Source: Lentisphaerota bacterium (GTDB taxonomy: Bacteria > Verrucomicrobiota > Lentisphaeria > Oligosphaerales > JABHEG01). Taken from it: a stretch of DNA of 64,000 nucleotides. The notes under the pieces were generated by a model. It saw only the letters and a list, made by a program, of their open reading frames with translations, did not search any database and was not told where the DNA came from. The first letter of the stretch is position 1. Each line of letters begins with the position of its first letter. A program made the translations under genes and the position numbers. Below are positions 1 through 8,454 of this stretch, piece by piece. The stretch spans positions 80,155 to 144,154 of the forward strand of contig JABHEG010000145.1 of assembly GCA_018676675.1 (NCBI GenBank), given 5' to 3'.

Positions 1-329
1 CAGAACACGCCGATGGCGATCTGCCTCGAAACTCGCCGATCATTCGACAATCCGTTCAGAGAGAGTGACATCCCAAACATCCTTTCCATGTAGCGCTCTC
101 AGCCATCGTCTGACACGACCCCGCAGCCTCAGGCTGCGACGCCCCATCATCCAACTCCGCCTCCGACCGCCGGGGCGACTCGGAGTGTGCACCCATGGTT
201 ACTTTCAGAGGTCATGGTGCCGGAACGCCCGGCAAGACAACAGCTCTGGAGGGCGGAGCATGATGGCTCCATGAAACGTTCACGCCAGCGGGAAAAGGAC
301 GGTGCCCATCCCGGAAGACGCGCGGAAGA
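1..329. other. Left-edge non-coding stretch
   Basis: This is the region downstream of the pseudopilin gene that ends at 330 on the minus strand. Only short open frames are present, on both strands, with no recognisable protein family and no convincing ribosome-binding site. I see no tRNA fold or strong terminator. A gene whose body lies outside the window could use this as its flank. Confidence 0.5.
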
Positions 330-980
330 TCAATACCAGGGAGGACCGTAGTGGAACTGCGAACGAAGGTAGCCGACGGCTCGGTTCCAATCGACGTGGC
401 CGTCAAGATAGGACGCATTCGCGCCCAGTTGGTGCCTTGTTGAGATCTTGGGATCGCTCAGATTGTACCCGTTGGGGCTGGCGCCGCGCATGTTCCAAGG
501 GCCACAATTCCCGCCGTCGGTGCGGTGGTTGTAGGGATTGGTGTGCGTGTCGATGAAGGCGATGTACTCAGCATGCTCCGTGATGGTGGCATCGAGTCTC
601 CCTGAGAGCCACGCATCGGTGTACATGTAACTCGTGCCATCCCATCCGTCATTCTCTGGATCACGCGGAATCGGCTCCTCCGGGCACGTAAAGATCGGCC
701 AACTCCCCGCGTACGGGTGCAAGAGGCGCCAGAAACGCCGAGTGCCATTCCCGTAGTGCTGCAGCACCCAGAAATCGTAGTCATCCACGTACATACGAGC
801 TGCGAGCCCAACCTGCTTCAGGTTCGAAGCGCACGTGATCGTGTGCGCTTTACTTTTGGCCTGCTGCAGGGCAGGCAACAGCATCGCTGCCAGGATCGCG
901 ATGATCGCTATCACGACCAACAACTCGATGAGGGTAAAGGTCCGTCGTGGAGGGGATGAGGGAGGGGTATGAGCAGCCAT
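330..980 (-). CDS. Type II secretion-type pseudopilin, H-x9-DG family
   Basis: The 216-residue product has a basic N-terminus followed at about residues 13-35 by a prepilin peptidase motif (T-F-T-L-I-E-L-L) and a hydrophobic helix, as in class III prepilins and type II secretion pseudopilins. The residue before the cleavage site is Thr rather than the usual Gly. Near the C-terminus His-x9-Asp-Gly (RHQ...YLDGHVDW) matches the PVC-type 'H-X9-DG' processing-associated family. A GAAGGAG ribosome site lies about 9 bases before the ATG. These proteins are usually processed and anchored in the inner membrane or assembled into pseudopilus-like fibres. They occur in large paralogous families and the individual role is unknown. 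A second copy lies at 36620-37330. Confidence 0.85.
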   Translation of the reverse strand: MAAHTPPSSPPRRTFTLIELLVVIAIIAILAAMLLPALQQAKSKAHTITCASNLKQVGLAARMYVDDYDFWVLQHYGNGTRRFWRLLHPYAGSWPIFTCPEEPIPRDPENDGWDGTSYMYTDAWLSGRLDATITEHAEYIAFIDTHTNPYNHRTDGGNCGPWNMRGASPNGYNLSDPKISTRHQLGANASYLDGHVDWNRAVGYLRSQFHYGPPWY

Positions 981-1250
981 AAGTCGTATCTCCTTCGCTC
1001 AAGCACAGAGTGGATTCAGCCAAAAGGCTCTTGTTTCGCCCGGTACTATACAGCCTGAACGCGCTCGCCGCGAAGATGGGGCCGGCGCCGTCAGTAGCTG
1101 CTGAGTTGCGTAGGATGTACTCGGCGGGGGATGCCCAGGCTACCGTCACGCCCCCGGGGGAACGCGTTTGGGGCACGCAAGTGAGGAACGCCAGCGGTAT
1201 CCGCGTGCGCCCGATCACAGGCGCGAGAAGAGCACGAAGGCCGGGCGAAA

Positions 1251-2135
1251 TCACCCACCCCGCGTCGCCCGGTGGGCAGTCAGCGCTTGATCAACGTGGG
1301 CCGGTGTGCGACATCCCACAAGCACGCTGGTGACGCCACTCCGGCTGAAAGCCCAGCGCAGGGCCAGCTGGACCATGGAGATACCAGTCTCCACAGACTC
1401 ATCGTGAAGCTCAGCCAGGACACGCCATCCGTGGGGACTGAAGTAGATTGGTTGGTGTCCGGGTTTGATGTCAAAGCGTGTACCGGGCGGAATGGGGCCG
1501 CCCAGCTGATACTTCCCGGTCAGGAACCCGGCCCCCAGCGGGGAATAGGTCATCACGCCAATCTCTTCCTCGACACACAGCGGTAACAGGCCGCTCTCCA
1601 GCTCACGGTGAACGAGATTATAGATAGGCTGGACCGATTCCATTCGTCCTCCGAGACCTGTCTGGATCTCCAGAGCCGTCTCCAGCTGCGGGAGCGTGAC
1701 ATTGCTGCATCCCAACGCACGAGCTTTCCCCGCTTGGACAACCTCATCGAGAGCCCCAAGCCACTCCCCCGCGTCATTCGTTTCATCCCATGCGTGGATC
1801 TGCAGCAAATCAATCCGGTCCGTCTTCAGGTGCATGAGGCTCTCGTCCACCGAGTCCAAGACACCATCTCGTGTCAAGGGAGGCGTGATCTTGGTGCACA
1901 GGACGACTTCATCACGCATGCCACGGTCGCGCAGCCATCGGCCCAGCACTCGCTCCGAGGCGCGCTCCTCGCCATATGCCGATGCCGTATCAAGAAGGGT
2001 CAGTCCCTGCTCAAATGCATGATCCAGAACGCCCCGCGATGTGGGCTCGTCAATCTCACGCCCGAATGTGACGCACCCCAGCCCGATGCTGCTCACGACC
2101 AAGCCACTACGTCCCAAGGATCTGTACTCACACAT
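1251..2135 (-). CDS. Aldo/keto reductase
   Basis: The product of 294 residues is an NADP-dependent aldo/keto reductase. The strand order of the TIM barrel is recognisable, with the catalytic tetrad in DTASAYGEE (Asp and Tyr), CTKITPP (Lys) and QIHAW (His), and a C-terminal SVLVGCRTPAH cofactor-binding segment. An in-frame start 81 bases upstream at 2216 is possible, but the ATG at 2135 starts the family-typical MCEYRSLGRSG and has AGGAG eleven bases upstream, so I chose it. The substrate is unknown; family members reduce sugars and small aldehydes or ketones. It follows the MBL-hemerythrin fusion gene by 84 bases on the same strand and may be co-transcribed. A paralogue is at 33495-34439. Confidence 0.9.
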   Translation of the reverse strand: MCEYRSLGRSGLVVSSIGLGCVTFGREIDEPTSRGVLDHAFEQGLTLLDTASAYGEERASERVLGRWLRDRGMRDEVVLCTKITPPLTRDGVLDSVDESLMHLKTDRIDLLQIHAWDETNDAGEWLGALDEVVQAGKARALGCSNVTLPQLETALEIQTGLGGRMESVQPIYNLVHRELESGLLPLCVEEEIGVMTYSPLGAGFLTGKYQLGGPIPPGTRFDIKPGHQPIYFSPHGWRVLAELHDESVETGISMVQLALRWAFSRSGVTSVLVGCRTPAHVDQALTAHRATRGG

Positions 2136-2219
2136 CACGCACGGTTCTCCTGACAGTAGAGTCGGTAAGGAGCTGAAACATCGCGTACCCGAGGAAGGAA
2201 AAAGGCGCCGTCGCAAGCT

Positions 2220-4832
2220 TCAGAAGATGCCCAGATCATTGAGATGGCCACCGTATTGTCGGTCCTCAGTGAGCAGGTGAGTAACCCACTCATGCAAGAA
2301 CTCTGTGAAACTGGCATCCACTCCTCCGGGCTCGGACTGTGAGCACAGTTCGGTCAGCGTCTGCAGTAATTTCGCATGCTTCCGTCCATGCTTCTCCACC
2401 CCGGCAAAGTCGTGCTCCAGCATCAGGGCTGTTTCCTCGGCAAAGTGCTTCTGAGTGTGGGTGATCAGCGCTGCCGCAACCCTCCTCACCTTTCCCGCAC
2501 TTCCGCTGCCCAACAAGATCGCGTCCCGCAGTCTCTCGGCGAGGCCAAAAATCTCACGATGCTGGGCATCCATCGCTCTGACGTTTGTTCCGTATTCATC
2601 GCGCCACCTGAACATCGCTCCCGCGACCAGTTGCTGGTCGACCAGCGTCCGCGTCCGACGCTCGTGCACCTCGTAGAGCTTCCAACGGACCACCGGTATC
2701 CCGAGCAACGCCTCCCGAGGCACTTTGTACACCTCGCCGCCCCCTTCCCCCGCCCGAACACGGTAGAGTGCGGCGGAATCGTGCAGGACACTGCCTTCCC
2801 CATAGAACTCACCAGGCCCCAGGATTTCCAGCACACCATCGGCGATCAGCTCGAGCGTTCCTGACACCACTATGGAGATGCCCGCGTCCCGCCCGACAAC
2901 GACCTGACTCTCGGGTGCCAGTTCCTCGAGCTGCATGGTCTGGGCAAGCCGGTTCTGAACAGGATAGGAAATCGCCTCCCCAAAAAGCCATGTCTGCTGC
3001 AGAAAATCGCGTTTCTGCTTGAGCCTTTTCGTCGTCGGATAGAGGCCATTTCGGCGGATGAAACGTATGTAAGACGGACGGGGCAGACGCAGAGCCTGAA
3101 CGAATCCCACTGCCCGGTACGTACGACTGGCAGCAACGCCCCCAAACGTCGAGCTCTCACCCACAAATCCACCGGCGGAAATGACCCGACGGCGATCGCT
3201 GCCCCGGTGCACCGCCTCAACATCACCGGTCAACACCAGATACATGTCGCGATGCTTCTCACGCGCACGCAACAGAGTCTCCTCCGGCTTGAAGGTGACA
3301 AGAGGATTGTTGAGTAACGTCTGCAACTGATGGGCAGGAGCACCCGGGAAGTAGGACTCAAGGTAGGAGAACGCATACTCCCACACATAGTCGCGGTGGG
3401 AAGGGATCAGTACATCAACCGCCCCGAAGGGCACCCCGGAACCAATCTCCTTCTGCGCCGCGGTCAACGGCGCATGCGTGTGCGACAAGACAATCTTCTG
3501 GGAGCTGTCCGCACGGAAGTCCTCGGCATTTCCGTGGATCATGCCGCCGCCGACGTCAATCTTCTTCAGATCTGCCTTCAGCAAGTAATCACGCTTCACA
3601 CAGTCAAAGGTGGCAGCGCTGACCCCGGGCCGCGTGGGGTCAGGTTCGACCATCTTGGCCAGCACGCCGAGGTCGATGATGTCTGCAAAGTGAGCGTAGG
3701 TCCTGTAACCGGATTCGCCGGCCGCACGGAACACCATGATGGTGGTCTCGACGGGATGGGGAGAAAAGACAGGTTTCACCTGCAAGGTCTCAATGTCATT
3801 CCAGCTTCCGGCCCCGAGCAAATGGATGTCCATGAAGTCCGCAATCTCGTCTTCCTCCATAGACAGCAATGCGGCCAGCTTCTTCATCACCGAAGAACAG
3901 ACCAACGGTGTCGCGAAGTACTTGATGCGATGGTCGGACCGCATCAGGGCAGTCAGGCCGGAGAAGTGGTCATCGTGAGCGTGGGTATGGAAAATCCCCT
4001 CAATCTCATTGACACCGATTCCCAGAGCACCAAGGGTGTTGATGATGTTAGGTTCGGCATCAATCAGGTAGACCTTCCCCTGGAACATCAGAATGCTTGA
4101 CATGGCCGGCCGACTTACGTCCCAGCCATCGCCGTTCCCGGAATGGACGACGGCAAAGTACTCGCGCCCGACACGGCAGTTCCCCAGCGGGTAAGGAGAT
4201 CTGTACCGCTCGTTCGCCGACAGGTTGAGATCAACCGTCACCGATTCGCCGTCGTGCGAAAATTCAAACACATTCACGGCCAGCCGACGAATCATCACAC
4301 CGGAACGGATCTCAATGGGTTCTCCGCGTACGACAACGCTGTCGAGCAGCTCTCCGGTAGGGCGAATCGTCCCGAATGCGAAGCGGAGCTTGAGTCGCAT
4401 CTGCTCGGCAGCTTCTGCCTGGGTGGCCCCCGCAGCCATGAGCTCTTCTTCACAAGCCAGCCCGTAGTTGCCGCGGTAAATGTATTCCAGTTGGGCCCTG
4501 ACCTGCTCCTCAGACCCGACCAGAAGAGGCCTGCGCCCCGTGTTGTTGGGGTGGTTCGGCAACAGCATGCCCTGGAAGTAGAGCATCTGAAGCACAGGGA
4601 ACTCCGCCAAATTTGCGAAGCCGCCGTTCTGCAACAACACGTCAGACAGCAGAATCGCGTTAGCCCAGGTCTCAAAGGTGACCCCGGACTCCTCTTTGGT
4701 CTGAATGAGGCCCTGTTTGCGGAGGTGTTTGATGCTGTCCGAAGGACAGGCACACAGTACGCGCAGATCCGCCTCCGGAATGGCGATCCAGTAGATCCCT
4801 TCGCTGACTTGGGTTTTGTGAATTCCCGACAT
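2220..4832 (-). CDS. Metallo-beta-lactamase / double cNMP-binding / hemerythrin fusion protein
   Basis: This 870-residue protein combines three folds. An N-terminal region of about 240 residues is of unknown family. Next comes an MBL-fold hydrolase with HTHAHDDH at about 282-289 and later ligand candidates in YAHFAD and LSHTHAP. Two cyclic-nucleotide-binding-like domains follow, at about 505-600 (FVGESSTFGG, SRTYRA) and 610-720 (FYGEGSVLHD, LYRVRA). A bacteriohemerythrin domain occupies about 740-865, with all seven diiron ligands apparent: His758, His796, Glu800, His815, His819, His852, Asp857. The ATG at 4832 has AAGGA seven bases upstream; an in-frame GTG at 4838 is less likely. I infer a soluble sensor or hydrolase controlled by cyclic nucleotide and by O2 or NO. 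I know no characterised protein with this order. The adenylate cyclase at 20257 could supply the ligand. Confidence 0.85.
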   Translation of the reverse strand: MSGIHKTQVSEGIYWIAIPEADLRVLCACPSDSIKHLRKQGLIQTKEESGVTFETWANAILLSDVLLQNGGFANLAEFPVLQMLYFQGMLLPNHPNNTGRRPLLVGSEEQVRAQLEYIYRGNYGLACEEELMAAGATQAEAAEQMRLKLRFAFGTIRPTGELLDSVVVRGEPIEIRSGVMIRRLAVNVFEFSHDGESVTVDLNLSANERYRSPYPLGNCRVGREYFAVVHSGNGDGWDVSRPAMSSILMFQGKVYLIDAEPNIINTLGALGIGVNEIEGIFHTHAHDDHFSGLTALMRSDHRIKYFATPLVCSSVMKKLAALLSMEEDEIADFMDIHLLGAGSWNDIETLQVKPVFSPHPVETTIMVFRAAGESGYRTYAHFADIIDLGVLAKMVEPDPTRPGVSAATFDCVKRDYLLKADLKKIDVGGGMIHGNAEDFRADSSQKIVLSHTHAPLTAAQKEIGSGVPFGAVDVLIPSHRDYVWEYAFSYLESYFPGAPAHQLQTLLNNPLVTFKPEETLLRAREKHRDMYLVLTGDVEAVHRGSDRRRVISAGGFVGESSTFGGVAASRTYRAVGFVQALRLPRPSYIRFIRRNGLYPTTKRLKQKRDFLQQTWLFGEAISYPVQNRLAQTMQLEELAPESQVVVGRDAGISIVVSGTLELIADGVLEILGPGEFYGEGSVLHDSAALYRVRAGEGGGEVYKVPREALLGIPVVRWKLYEVHERRTRTLVDQQLVAGAMFRWRDEYGTNVRAMDAQHREIFGLAERLRDAILLGSGSAGKVRRVAAALITHTQKHFAEETALMLEHDFAGVEKHGRKHAKLLQTLTELCSQSEPGGVDASFTEFLHEWVTHLLTEDRQYGGHLNDLGIF

Positions 4833-5109
4833 CAACACATCCTTCGGAACAGACGTTCCTCGAGGCAGGCGTCCTCAGAAGACGTTCGCCCTGACACGCT
4901 ACTGGGAAGCCAGCCAAATCTAGAGAGAGGAGCGGCAAAAGGCAAACGTCCACACAAACAACGCGATGGAAGAGCGCCCAGGGGAGAAACCAGAGGCGCT
5001 GGCCTCGAGTGGTGTCGGAATGAAGCCTGTGGGGAGCTGAGAGAGCGCCGTCCCACAGACGGACATGGGAAGAGGAGGCAACACCGGGCCTCGAAATCGG
5101 ATATCCCAG

Positions 5110-6201
5110 TCACCTTCCCCTATCCCGCACAGCCCCCGCATCACGAGTGGTGGCGCGCCCCCTCTCCCCTGCCCGGGTTGCCCGGGCCAGTTGCCCGCAG
5201 GCAGCATCAATGCCTCGCCCAAGGGATCTCCGACGCGTCACCCAAATTCCCGCCTGTTTGAGCTCCTCCTCGAACATCACAAAGGCCTTCTCTTCGCTCC
5301 CCTGGAGTCCGTCCTCCCTACCAAGCGGGTTGTACTCGATCAAATTGACCCAGGCTGGGAGCCCCCGAACGAACGCCATCAGAGCGCCAAGCGACTCCTG
5401 GGTGTCGTTCACGCCGGCCAACATGGCATACTCCAGCATGGTGTCCTGCCCCTGGATACGCCCGGCTTCCAGGATCGCTTCTCGGAGATCCGCCAGAGAA
5501 TGTCGAGCTGCCACCGGCATCAGCCGTGCCCGAATCTCCTGACGGGCCGAGTGCAGACTGAGGGCAAGGCGAACCTGAGGATGCGCCTGAGCGAATGACA
5601 CAAAGGTGTCGGGAATTCCGAATGTCGAGATCAGGAGTCGACGTGGAGACATCGCGAAGCAAGCAGGAGACAGCATGACCGCGATGGCCTCCTCGACGGC
5701 GTCAAGATTGTGGAAGGGCTCACCCATCCCCATGAACATGACGTTCCTCAGGCGCCGCCCTTCAGCCGCCAGAAGCCGATTCGCCAGAGCCAGCTGATCC
5801 AGGATCTCAGATGCCTCTAGGTTGCGCCGGAGCCCCAGTTTCCCCGTGGCACAGAACACGCAGCCTGCCGCGCACCCTATCTGCGTGGACAGACACAGCG
5901 ACGTCCGACCAGAGCTCATCCGCAAAACCACAGTCTCAACCAGTTCACCGTCCCCCGTGCTGAGCACAAGCTTGGTCGTGCCATCCTGACGTGACTCCTG
6001 ACATTCAGCCAGCGTCAGAGGGTGGAAGGGGAACGTCAGCCGGAAAGGCGCACGCCACTCCTCCGGCAGGCGCTGGACAGCGATATGACAGTCAAGGTGC
6101 TTCTTGTAGAAGTCGTTGCGCAGTCCGCGCAGAAGGTCCCGTTCAATGCGACGTTCCCGGAAGAACATCTCGACCTCGTCCATATCGTGAATGGTTGCCA
6201 C
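5110..6201 (-). CDS. rlmN: RlmN/Cfr-family 23S rRNA (adenine-2503) methyltransferase
   Basis: This 363-residue radical SAM enzyme has the 4Fe-4S motif Cys110-x3-Cys114-x2-Cys117 (CAAGCVFCATG), the SAM-binding GMGEP segment near 158-162, and the methyl-carrier Cys335 in IDAACGQL. RlmN methylates C2 of A2503 in 23S rRNA and A37 of some tRNAs, using a methyl-cysteine intermediate; Cfr methylates C8. Several blocks (CFAMSPRRLLIST, HPQVRLALSLHSA, AGIWVTRRRSLG) look nearer to the Cfr branch than to E. coli RlmN. As the only family copy seen here, a housekeeping RlmN role is still the default. The start is a GTG with AGGA ten bases upstream. The C-terminus ends in an Arg-rich tail. Confidence 0.85.
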   Translation of the reverse strand: MATIHDMDEVEMFFRERRIERDLLRGLRNDFYKKHLDCHIAVQRLPEEWRAPFRLTFPFHPLTLAECQESRQDGTTKLVLSTGDGELVETVVLRMSSGRTSLCLSTQIGCAAGCVFCATGKLGLRRNLEASEILDQLALANRLLAAEGRRLRNVMFMGMGEPFHNLDAVEEAIAVMLSPACFAMSPRRLLISTFGIPDTFVSFAQAHPQVRLALSLHSARQEIRARLMPVAARHSLADLREAILEAGRIQGQDTMLEYAMLAGVNDTQESLGALMAFVRGLPAWVNLIEYNPLGREDGLQGSEEKAFVMFEEELKQAGIWVTRRRSLGRGIDAACGQLARATRAGERGRATTRDAGAVRDRGR

Positions 6202-6436
6202 GCGACGGGATTCCTCTCTACTCCGACTCAGGAAGGCCTGCGACCGGGAAACCGAGACCGGCTGACGATCATCCTCCAGGCGCTGCTAAACCCAGCGTTC
6301 AGGGCCTCGCTGCCACGAGAGGCGGGTTGGGCGCGAAAAAACACCAATGTGGCATCATGTTATGGGTTGCTCCAGCCACTCCCGCAGACAATGGGAGATC
6401 AGAGAGCCAAGTGAGAAGGTCCAGTCCGTCACCGGG

Positions 6437-7075
6437 ATGCCCATGATAGAGCGTTGTCCACACTGTCAGGAAGACGTCGTCTTCAGCCGTAATATCTGCC
6501 CCGCTTGCGGCGAGGTGTCCATTTCCGACCAACGCACGGAAGCGACCCTGATTGACCGGGAGAAGGCATCTTCCCGCTATCCGGTCTACATGGCGCCACT
6601 GGAAGAGGAGCTGAGCCTGACACAGCGACGTGGGCGCCTGTTGCTCTGTCTCGCGACCGGCATCCTTCTAGCTCCGGACATCACGTACTTCCTCGTCGGT
6701 CTGAGCTGGATTTCGCTACGGGGATGGGCACTGCTCAGACTGATCACCACGGGCTGGCTCCTGCTCAGACTGTGGGAGGGGAAACGTTGGAGTCGCCGGC
6801 TGCTCTCCACCTGCGCACTGGTCGTTGGGGTCGGCGCTATTCTCCGAGGTATTCTGGACCACACCAAGAGTCCGCCAGCCCTGCTTCTCTTCTGCTTCGT
6901 TTTCGGCCCGCTCTTTGTGGCTGTGGCCTGGACCCTGACATTCTCAGAGGAAACACGCGACTTTCTTCGCCTGCGACGAGGCCGTGTCGCCCCAGGCCCG
7001 GCGGACGCTCCCCGAGCATCGATCACGCCGGAAGACGCCGACCCAACCGCGGAGAGTGCTGAACCGGACGCCTGA
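6437..7075 (+). CDS. Zinc-ribbon membrane protein of unknown function
   Basis: The 212-residue product starts with a zinc ribbon (CPHC at about residues 6-9 and CPAC near 21-24) and continues with several hydrophobic helices between about 70 and 170, then an acidic Pro/Ala-rich tail. It resembles many uncharacterised bacterial proteins with an N-terminal zinc ribbon and integral membrane domain; I do not recognise a family with known function. The frame is open upstream to 6347, but the ATG at 6437 puts the zinc ribbon at the N-terminus as usual; the ATG at 6443 is also possible and no strong ribosome site decides. It converges with lepB, and no partner gene is evident. Confidence 0.6.
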   Translation: MPMIERCPHCQEDVVFSRNICPACGEVSISDQRTEATLIDREKASSRYPVYMAPLEEELSLTQRRGRLLLCLATGILLAPDITYFLVGLSWISLRGWALLRLITTGWLLLRLWEGKRWSRRLLSTCALVVGVGAILRGILDHTKSPPALLLFCFVFGPLFVAVAWTLTFSEETRDFLRLRRGRVAPGPADAPRASITPEDADPTAESAEPDA

Positions 7076-7146
7076 GCAGGTCCTGCCTGCCGTCGGAAAG
7101 GCGGGAACGCCTCCCCATCTCGCCCCCGAACGACGGGCGCCTCCGG

Positions 7147-8430
7147 TCACGGCATTGTCGGAGGCGAGGGAAAATCCAGTGGCTCAACCCGGTCAGCAAC
7201 GCCCCAGCGGCGGCTGAACGGCCACCAGACCAAGAACGCTCGTCCCACCAGATTCGTCCGCGGAACGGTCCCCCAAAAACGGCTGTCCTTGCTGTTCTCG
7301 CTATTGTCCCCAAGCATGAAGTACTGCCCTTCAGGCACGACAAAGGTGTCGGTGTCAGTGACGAGGTGCTGGGCACCGTGGTGATGGGAATAGCCCCGGT
7401 AATTGCCCGTAAAGCTGGCCAGGCGACGGAAAGCGGGCGCGTACGACTCGTCAACAAGCTCGAACTCGCTCCCGCCCGGTTCCTTCACATACAGGCGATG
7501 GTCCGTAATCCTCAGTTCATCGCCCGGCAAACCGACCAGCCGCTTGATGTAATAGCGTCCGCCCAGGCTGCCTCCGCCAGAGTCCCGGATGCCATCGGTG
7601 AGGAAGACGGTGATATCCCCTCGCTCAGGTTCAGTGAAGTGGAAACGGGTCCGGTCCACGAAGAGATGGTCGCCCAACTCGAAGTAACCACGGGCCAACA
7701 CTTCCCCTTCCGCGAAGAAGATGGGGGGCGGTCTACCACCCCGCGTGTTGCGGAGCGCCTCAAGCTTCGGGAGCTGTCGCATGATGCTGTCAAAGTCGGC
7801 AGGGATGCGGTACTCCACCCCGGCGATCTGAGCAACCGTCACGGGAAAAAGGGGAATGGACGGTTTGGCTTTGGCAAGGCTCTCCAGGTAACCGGCACGG
7901 GTAACGGGCAGATCAACGTAACGGCGCGAGTGGTGGACGTACTCAAAAAAGCGTTTCGCCACACCCAAAGCGGGAGCGCTCTCCAGCTCCTCATAGTGAA
8001 TCCCGTAGAGCGTCGGCTGCATGCTCCCGGTAGGAATCTTGAACGGCTGTAGGAAGAGACCTCGCACCCCGAAAGCGAGGGACAGAGCCACAACAAAAAT
8101 CTCAAGGTACTCCCTGATCCAGGCATGCTTGCGTGTCGGCAGGGCATCCATGTAAGCGCCATCCTGGAAGCGCTGGAGACAGGCCTCAGCGGCCGGCGTA
8201 TCTCCTGAACTCCTGACTTCCTTCAGCTCGCCCAGAGCCGTCTGAATCGCGACCAGGGCCTCGTCCGGCACCACGTCCCGGTCACGCGCCAAGAGGTGCT
8301 TAAGGTGGCGTTGGTAGTCTTTCAGCCGGGCCCGTACCCGGAGGGGATGCGGGTACAAACGCCGAAGCAACGCGTGCCCGAAGAGGAGGTACAGGATAAA
8401 CAGATCAAATAGAATAATGGCGATTCGCAT
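7147..8430 (-). CDS. lepB: Signal peptidase I
   Basis: Type I signal peptidase of 427 residues, the inner-membrane serine protease that removes signal peptides from exported proteins. Catalytic Ser136 lies in IPTGSMQPTL and catalytic Lys296 in YYIKRLVGLPGDE; box E is the GDNSENSKDSRFWG segment. Two hydrophobic stretches are visible, at about 2-20 and 108-125. The protein is long for the family because about 160 residues separate Ser and Lys, more than the roughly 55 in E. coli LepB. The ATG at 8430 is preferred to the GTG one codon before. It follows lepA by 24 bases, the same pairing as in E. coli, and ends the long housekeeping cluster. Confidence 0.95.
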   Translation of the reverse strand: MRIAIILFDLFILYLLFGHALLRRLYPHPLRVRARLKDYQRHLKHLLARDRDVVPDEALVAIQTALGELKEVRSSGDTPAAEACLQRFQDGAYMDALPTRKHAWIREYLEIFVVALSLAFGVRGLFLQPFKIPTGSMQPTLYGIHYEELESAPALGVAKRFFEYVHHSRRYVDLPVTRAGYLESLAKAKPSIPLFPVTVAQIAGVEYRIPADFDSIMRQLPKLEALRNTRGGRPPPIFFAEGEVLARGYFELGDHLFVDRTRFHFTEPERGDITVFLTDGIRDSGGGSLGGRYYIKRLVGLPGDELRITDHRLYVKEPGGSEFELVDESYAPAFRRLASFTGNYRGYSHHHGAQHLVTDTDTFVVPEGQYFMLGDNSENSKDSRFWGTVPRTNLVGRAFLVWWPFSRRWGVADRVEPLDFPSPPTMP

Positions 8431-8454
8431 CACAAGCTCTTCATCTGTGGGCGG

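Noticed and set aside
981..1250. Possible gene in the pseudopilin-aldo/keto reductase gap
   Set aside because: Frames on both strands are short extensions with no family match and no ribosome site.
4143..5261. 372-residue plus-strand open frame antisense to the MBL fusion
   Set aside because: It lies over the N-terminal part of a well-supported minus-strand gene and has no domain or ribosome site.
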